This document shows positions 59,187 to 64,000 of a DNA stretch of 64,000 nucleotides, in pieces. The position numbers and the translations under genes are program-made. The notes below the pieces were generated by a model, which saw only the letters and a program-made list of their open reading frames with translations, was not told where the DNA came from and did not search any database. The first letter of the stretch is position 1. Every line of letters starts with the position of its first letter. The stretch is from Christensenella tenuis (GTDB lineage Bacteria > Bacillota > Clostridia > Christensenellales > Christensenellaceae): assembly GCF_014287795.1 (NCBI RefSeq), contig NZ_JACOON010000005.1:186001-250000 (forward strand). The letters run 5' to 3'.

Positions 59187-60251
59187 ATGAAAAAAATAGG
59201 CTTGATCGTTCTAACAGTGTTGCTGGTCTTGACCCTTTTGGGATGTGGTGCACAGCCGGCCGCCGGAGGACAGGAAACCTCTGCCGCCGCATCGGAAACG
59301 GAAACGCTTGCCGCGGAAGAAACGTCTGCCGCTCCGCAGACGGGTGGAGCTAAAATCGGCGTGTCGTTTGATTCGCTCGTTTCCCCTTTCTGGGTTGCTA
59401 ATCTCGATGCCATGGAAGAAGCCTCGCAGGCGGCAGGCATGGAGCTTGTGACGGTGATGGCGGAAGGCGATGCCACAAAGCAAAACCAGCAGATCGAAAA
59501 TCTGATCGCCCAGGGCGTTGATGCAATTGTATGCGGCCCAAAGGACAGCGGAGCGATTGTTTCATCCGTAAAGAAATGTAAGGACGCGGGGATTCCAATG
59601 ATCATGGACAATCGTTCGGTGACAGGAGATGTGCTGCCCGATGTGCAGGTTGTGGCGGATAATAAAACGATGGCAACAGACGTACTGGATACTTTCGCAG
59701 AAATTGCGCGGAAAGAGGGAAAGAGCTATAAGGCGATTTTGCTGATTGGCAGTCTGAGCGATGAAAATGCGGTGCTTCGCAAACAGGGACATGACGAGGC
59801 AATTGCGGCCAATTCGGATGTATATGATATTGTTGCGGAGGTTCCGACAGACTGGAACCTCGATACGGCCCTGAAGGGACTGCAAAATGCACTTCAAGCC
59901 AATCCGGATATCGACCTGATTATTTCCCCGTCAGACTATCTGTGGCCTCCGATCCGTTCTTCCCTCGAACAAACCGGACGCTGGGCAAAAATTGGAGAGG
60001 AAAACCATGTTGCGGTCGTAAGTTTTGACGGAGATGAAGTCGGGATGCAGTATATGAAAGACGGCTACAGTGAAGCAAATGCGGCGCAGGACGCAGTACT
60101 GGAAGGCCAGATGTGCATCGAATGGGCACAAAAGCTTTTGAACGGTGAAACCCCGGAGGAAAATATCCTGTATGATCCCGGTAAGATCATCACATTTGAA
60201 AATTTCGAAGAAGTTGGACCAACAATTTATAGCTATGGTCTGCTGAAGTAA
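59187..60251 (+). CDS. Ribose-type sugar ABC transporter substrate-binding lipoprotein
   Basis: A 354-residue lipoprotein with signal and lipobox LLGC (Cys20), an Ala/Glu/Thr linker, then a type I periplasmic-binding fold: KIGVSFDSLVSPFWVANLDAM, NQQIENLIAQGVDAIVCGPKD, GIPMIMDNR, and SFDGDEVGMQYMKDG. Binds a monosaccharide or polyol for the permease and ATPase that follow. GAGGAGGAAA precedes ATG. An 87-base gap with a stem-loop separates it from the permease gene, typical for keeping the binding protein in excess. Confidence 0.92.
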   Translation: MKKIGLIVLTVLLVLTLLGCGAQPAAGGQETSAAASETETLAAEETSAAPQTGGAKIGVSFDSLVSPFWVANLDAMEEASQAAGMELVTVMAEGDATKQNQQIENLIAQGVDAIVCGPKDSGAIVSSVKKCKDAGIPMIMDNRSVTGDVLPDVQVVADNKTMATDVLDTFAEIARKEGKSYKAILLIGSLSDENAVLRKQGHDEAIAANSDVYDIVAEVPTDWNLDTALKGLQNALQANPDIDLIISPSDYLWPPIRSSLEQTGRWAKIGEENHVAVVSFDGDEVGMQYMKDGYSEANAAQDAVLEGQMCIEWAQKLLNGETPEENILYDPGKIITFENFEEVGPTIYSYGLLK

Positions 60252-60254
60252 GCA

Positions 60255-60295
60255 ATGCAGTGGGGCTGCCCGGAGCCACTTGCTACTGGGCGGTC
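60255..60295 (+). promoter_or_regulatory. Intercistronic hairpin after the binding-protein gene
   Basis: GCCC (in GCTGCCCGG) and GGGC (in CTGGGCGG), and CAGTGG with CCACTTG, give alternative stems without a T-run. Such hairpins stabilise the upstream message or reduce read-through. Confidence 0.4.
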
Positions 60296-60338
60296 CCAAA
60301 TCCAATAAAATTATGAGCACTTGCTGAGGAGAAACCAA

Positions 60339-61364
60339 ATGAAATCAGAAACAAACGGCATCCGTAAAGGATTACAGAATATATGCAGGGATGCTCCGAT
60401 TTTACCAATTCTGGCGGTATGTCTGGTGATATCATGCATTTTTGTTCCGAATTTTGCTTCGTTTTATAATATCAAGGTTTTTTTCCTGCAAGCTTCCGAT
60501 TTGCTTGTCGTATGCTGCGGGGTAACATTTGTGGTCCTGAACGGGGGAATTGATTTTTCCGTTACTTCCGTATTATCACTTGGAAGCGTAATTGGCGCAT
60601 ATATTATGGTGTTTTCCCCAATTGCTTCCAATCCTCCGATGGCCATTGCCGTTGCAATTATTGCGATGCTGGCAGTCGGCGCAGTGGTTGGGCTGATCAA
60701 CGGATTCGCAGTAGCTGTGCTGAAAATGCCTTCTTTTATCGCCACGTTGGCTACCCAGCTTGCGTTTTCCGGGGTGGCTGTGCTGTTTTGCAGCCTTGTC
60801 ACGGAAAAGACCTCGATTACCGGGCTGCCGGACGGATTTTTTATTCTTGGAGGAGAAGGTGGCTATTTTATGGTTCCGATCCTGATTGCTGTTGCTGCAT
60901 GGACATTTTGCTTTTGGCTGCTGAAATACACTCGCTTCGGGCGTAGCCTCTATGCAGTAGGCGTTAACCCGAAAACGGCATATATTTCGGGAATTCCCGT
61001 GAAAAAAGTAATTATGCTGATCATGTTTATTTCGGGAATGATGGCGGCCCTTGCAAGCGTTCTTTCCACTGCGCGCAACCAGGTGGGAATGCCCTCCTTG
61101 GGCGATAAGTTGTTTATCAGCATTATGGCCGCAATTATTGTAGGTGGAACGAGCACGGCAGGCGGTTTTGGGGGATTGAAGCAAACGCTGTTGGGCGTGC
61201 TTTTCATTACGCTGATTAACAATACCATGAACCTGCTTGGAGTAGATTGGTATGTCATCACGGTCATTCAGGGAATCCTGATTCTTGTATCTACTATGAT
61301 GGGAATGGTAAATGGAATTGGAAAAAGAAAAACTAAAATGATGGTACTGGAGGCAAAGAAATGA
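60339..61364 (+). CDS. Ribose-type ABC permease, first copy
   Basis: A 341-residue RbsC-family permease with about nine hydrophobic helices. VVLNGGIDFSVTSVLSLGSV is the family hallmark near residue 65, followed by GLINGFAVAVLKMPSFIATLAT, GRSLYAVGVNPKTAYISGIPV (ATPase-contact loop) and IVGGTSTAGGFGGLKQTLLGV. TGAGGAGAAA precedes the chosen ATG. Works with the ATPase that overlaps its stop by four bases; a second permease lies after the ATPase, so the channel may be a heterodimer. Confidence 0.92.
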   Translation: MKSETNGIRKGLQNICRDAPILPILAVCLVISCIFVPNFASFYNIKVFFLQASDLLVVCCGVTFVVLNGGIDFSVTSVLSLGSVIGAYIMVFSPIASNPPMAIAVAIIAMLAVGAVVGLINGFAVAVLKMPSFIATLATQLAFSGVAVLFCSLVTEKTSITGLPDGFFILGGEGGYFMVPILIAVAAWTFCFWLLKYTRFGRSLYAVGVNPKTAYISGIPVKKVIMLIMFISGMMAALASVLSTARNQVGMPSLGDKLFISIMAAIIVGGTSTAGGFGGLKQTLLGVLFITLINNTMNLLGVDWYVITVIQGILILVSTMMGMVNGIGKRKTKMMVLEAKK

Positions 61365-62848
61365 AAAATACAGCACTCCGGCTTTCGGGAATTGAAAAGA
61401 GTTTTTCAGGTGTCAAAGTATTGCACGGAATCAACCTCTCGATTGGAGAAGGCGAGATCTGTGGACTGGTCGGCGAAAATGGCGCGGGGAAATCGACATT
61501 GATGAATGTAATTGGCGGCGTCATTTCCAAAGACGCAGGGACAATGGAAGTGTTGGGGGAAGCCTATAGTCCGGTTACGCCTGCGGATGCCGCAAATGCG
61601 GGAATTGCCTTTGTTCATCAGGAACTGAACTTATTCACGAACCTTACAGTAGCTGAAAATATGTTCATAGAAGCATTCCCGGTCCACATGGGAAAGATTA
61701 ACTATCAAAAAATAAGAAAGACGGCACAGGAAAAAATAAAAGAGTATGATCTTCCGGTTGCGCCGGATATGAAGATAGAGGCGTTGCCTGCGGGGATAAG
61801 GCAAATGATCGAGATATCAAAAGCGCTGATGAAAAAACCGCGCATACTGATTTTCGATGAACCGACAACTTCCCTTTCGTTTAAAGAAAAAGAAAAACTG
61901 TTCCATACCATCAATGGGCTGAAGGGAAACGGGATTACAATTATTTATATTTCTCATATCCTGGAAGATGTATTTGCATTGTGCGATACAATATCAGTTT
62001 TGAGAGATGGAAATATAATCAGTACAGATAACGCATGTGATGTGACAAAGGGAGAAATTATCCAAAAAATGGTCGGGCGTGAAATGAACCAAATCTATCC
62101 CGCTATTGAAAAATCTATCACCGACGAAATCGTATTTGAGACAAAAGATATCGTGTGGCAGAACAAAGTTGCAGGTGTTTCCCTTACCCTGAAACGGGGA
62201 GAAATCGTGGGCATATATGGATTGATGGGCTCTGGCCGGACAGAATTTCTGCGCACTGCATTTGGCATAGAAAAGCCTGACAGCGGCGAAATAATTGTTC
62301 ATGGGGAACGAATAAAAAAGCAAACTCCCCTGCAAAGTATTAAAAAGAGGATTGCATTTGTTACGGAAGACAGACACCAGGAAGGCCTGCTGCTACAAAA
62401 ACCGATTTTTGAAAATTTGTCACTTGTAGCGCTGCCTTCCCTGAGCGGCAAAGCAGGAGTGGTAAACCGTAAAAGGGAACGCAAACTTGTAGAAGAGGCA
62501 ATTGAAAATCTGAAGATCAAGGTGTCCGACCCGGAGTCGCAGACAGCGGAAAGCCTTTCCGGTGGAAACCAGCAAAAGGTTGTATTTGGCAAATGGGTCA
62601 TGAATGCCCCTGGGATTTTTTTCCTGGATGAACCCACCCGGGGCGTAGATATAGGTGCGAAATTTGAAATTTATACGATTATTGCTGAAATGGCGGCAAA
62701 CGGGGCGACGATTCTGATGGTGTCTTCCGAGATGGAAGAACTGATCGGTACCTGCGACCGGATTCTGGTTATGAAAGAAGGCCGTATTACCGGTGAAATC
62801 GGCAAAGAGGAATTTAACCAGGAAGCAATTATCCGGCTGGCGCTATGA
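61361..62848 (+). CDS. Ribose-type ABC transporter ATPase (two fused domains)
   Basis: A 495-residue RbsA/MglA-type protein. First ATPase domain: GENGAGKST (about 38-46), LPAGIRQMIEI (degenerate signature), RILIFDEPTTSL. Second domain: degenerate Walker A GLMGSGRTE, signature LSGGNQQKV, FFLDEPTRGVDIG. This asymmetry is typical of the family. Start ATGA overlaps the first permease. Cytoplasmic; drives sugar import. Confidence 0.94.
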   Translation: MKNTALRLSGIEKSFSGVKVLHGINLSIGEGEICGLVGENGAGKSTLMNVIGGVISKDAGTMEVLGEAYSPVTPADAANAGIAFVHQELNLFTNLTVAENMFIEAFPVHMGKINYQKIRKTAQEKIKEYDLPVAPDMKIEALPAGIRQMIEISKALMKKPRILIFDEPTTSLSFKEKEKLFHTINGLKGNGITIIYISHILEDVFALCDTISVLRDGNIISTDNACDVTKGEIIQKMVGREMNQIYPAIEKSITDEIVFETKDIVWQNKVAGVSLTLKRGEIVGIYGLMGSGRTEFLRTAFGIEKPDSGEIIVHGERIKKQTPLQSIKKRIAFVTEDRHQEGLLLQKPIFENLSLVALPSLSGKAGVVNRKRERKLVEEAIENLKIKVSDPESQTAESLSGGNQQKVVFGKWVMNAPGIFFLDEPTRGVDIGAKFEIYTIIAEMAANGATILMVSSEMEELIGTCDRILVMKEGRITGEIGKEEFNQEAIIRLAL

Positions 62849-62861
62849 CAGGAGAGGGAAA

Positions 62862-63869
62862 ATGGATTATCAGAATGTAAGGGAAAGAAAATTAGGCGGA
62901 AACCAAGTAAAATCGGTTATCGCACGCCTTGGCGTATTTATTGTGTTCGGCGTCATCATTGTGCTATTTGCAGTAGGAAACGAACGTTTCCTGACGCCGG
63001 ATAATATCCTGCTTATTATCCAGCAGGCGTCGCCGATGGGGATTGCCGTAATTGGTATGGTATTTGTTATGGTCGTAGCCGGAATTGATATTTCCGTGGG
63101 TTCCAACATGTATTTTACAGCCGTATTGGTTGCCATGATGATCAACAATTCCGTATTGGTGAACGATGAAATGATGAAAACCGGAATCGGCTATATTGTC
63201 GTCTATCTGGTTGCAATCGCCGTAGGAATCGGCATCGGACTCCTGAATGGCGTGCTTGTCGCAAAATTTAAAATTCTGCCGTTCATTGTCACGCTTTCCG
63301 TGGGCAGTATCCTGCGCGGTCTCGGCTATATGATGTCAGGGTCGCTCGTACAGGAAGCATCTGCGCTGTCGTCCTTTTCAAACAGCAGGCTGGGAATGAT
63401 TCCCGTCGTATTTATCCTGTTTTTAGCAGTCATACTTGTATTTGATTTTCTGCTGCGCAGGTGCGTATTCGGCAGGCATATCCTTGCGATTGGGAACTCG
63501 CCGAAATCGGCACAGGTAGCAGGGATCAAAATCAACCGGGACGTTATTTTATGTTATGTAATCTGTGCAACGCTTGCCGCGGTTTCAGGTGTGCTTCAGG
63601 CCGGGCAGATTGGCAGCGTAGCGCTTAGCTTTGGGGACGGAAACGAATTTATTGTGATCTCGGCGGCGGTGCTCGGCGGGACGAGCCTGTTTGGCGGAAA
63701 GGGGACGATCTTTCCGGGAGCAATTATCGGAATTATATTGATTACGATTATTATGAACGGACTTGCTATGCTCAATGCGTCTCCTTATGTGTACACCATT
63801 GTACGCGCTGTTATCATCTTCCTTGCGGTGATGCTTGATTCGATCAATTATAAAGGAGACTTGCGATGA
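62862..63869 (+). CDS. Ribose-type ABC permease, second copy
   Basis: A 335-residue permease of the same family as the gene before the ATPase, though clearly diverged. It has VMVVAGIDISVGSNMYFTAV, GLLNGVLVAKFKILPFIVTLSVGS, FGRHILAIGNSPKSAQVAGIKI and AAVLGGTSLFGGKGT. GGAGAGGGAA precedes the chosen ATG, 13 bases after the ATPase stop; longer starts lie inside the ATPase gene and lack a site. Overlaps the next gene by four bases. Confidence 0.92.
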   Translation: MDYQNVRERKLGGNQVKSVIARLGVFIVFGVIIVLFAVGNERFLTPDNILLIIQQASPMGIAVIGMVFVMVVAGIDISVGSNMYFTAVLVAMMINNSVLVNDEMMKTGIGYIVVYLVAIAVGIGIGLLNGVLVAKFKILPFIVTLSVGSILRGLGYMMSGSLVQEASALSSFSNSRLGMIPVVFILFLAVILVFDFLLRRCVFGRHILAIGNSPKSAQVAGIKINRDVILCYVICATLAAVSGVLQAGQIGSVALSFGDGNEFIVISAAVLGGTSLFGGKGTIFPGAIIGIILITIIMNGLAMLNASPYVYTIVRAVIIFLAVMLDSINYKGDLR

Positions 63870-64000
63870 ACCGGAGCAAACTGAAACGGATTCAGGGCTT
63901 GCTTTGCAAGTATAAACTGGACGCGCTTTTTTGCAGAATGTCTGTTAATATCCTTGCGCTTACCGGTTATTGGCCATGCAACCACGCTGCTGCCGCAGTG
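63866..64000 (+). CDS. M24/creatinase-type peptidase-like protein (partial)
   Basis: The first 45 residues (MNRSKLKRIQGLLCKYKLDA onward, with LALTGYWPCNHAAAA) match the N-terminal creatinase/prolidase domain of M24 proteins, where the phrase NILYLTGY is typical. The gene starts in an ATGA overlap with the second permease and AAAGGAG upstream, and runs off the window. In sugar or creatine-type operons such proteins can be Xaa-Pro peptidases or creatinase-like hydrolases. Only the beginning is visible. Confidence 0.6.
   Translation, partial: MNRSKLKRIQGLLCKYKLDALFCRMSVNILALTGYWPCNHAAAAV

Overview
The window looks like a chromosomal segment of an anaerobic, monoderm member of the Clostridia (Bacillota) with moderate GC. 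Evidence: strong GGAGG-type ribosome binding sites, several TTG/GTG starts, sortase-type surface protein, long-form HPF, RecD2, two LytR-CpsA-Psr proteins, an encapsulin iron store, a minimal SufBC-type pair, Fe-S flavoenzyme and rich Rho-independent terminators. A Christensenellaceae-like lineage is a guess only.

Layout. (1) About 1-9198 is the right-hand end of an integrated mobile element, all genes leftward: a truncated small gene, a VbhA-Fic toxin-antitoxin pair, a 1474-aa sortase-anchored adhesin with a coupled 30-aa membrane peptide, a Pro/Thr-rich secreted protein, a small basic protein, parB and parA, then an AT-rich tract with 13-bp repeats. It stops at the 3' half of a tRNA-Thr(GGU) gene, the probable attachment site; integrase and transfer genes must lie left of the window. 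(2) 9.5-17.9 kb: trmO, ddl-murF, an AraC regulator facing a URO-D family protein, a ferritin-encapsulin nanocompartment pair, two membrane microproteins and a DUF2284 protein. (3) 18-25.9 kb: a tail-anchored-looking GH3 glycosidase, a secreted NlpC/P60 hydrolase, an IS200/IS605 remnant, and an Fe-S Old Yellow Enzyme with ferredoxin and a divergent PAS-LuxR regulator. (4) 26-34.5 kb: housekeeping genes tilS, hpt, ftsH, PHP phosphoesterase, prs, a membrane-anchored surface protein and a YfcE-like phosphoesterase. (5) 34.5-42.8 kb: a non-coding element with inverted ends, two small genes, phosphohexomutase, mreB/mbl, two LCP genes, a TtcA-like protein and a small membrane exporter. (6) 42.8-57 kb: cobalamin riboswitch with a B12-type ABC importer carrying a duplicated binding protein, metK-recD2-comF, an sufCB-like pair, hpf preceded by a candidate raiA-type non-coding RNA, and secA. 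(7) 57-64 kb: a repeat-operator-controlled sugar or polyol operon (zinc dehydrogenase, SDR, ribose-type ABC transporter with two permeases, M24-like protein running off the end).

The genes tie together around cofactor use: cobalamin import, SAM synthesis, Fe-S assembly, Fe-S flavoenzymes and iron storage. The most interesting items are the tRNA-Thr attachment scar with adjacent repeats, the encapsulated ferritin with its targeting tail, the candidate raiA RNA, the MITE-like element at 34.7-35.2 kb, the unexplained structured leaders before ftsH and the encapsulin operon, and the paired 20-bp operators at 57.1-57.2 kb.
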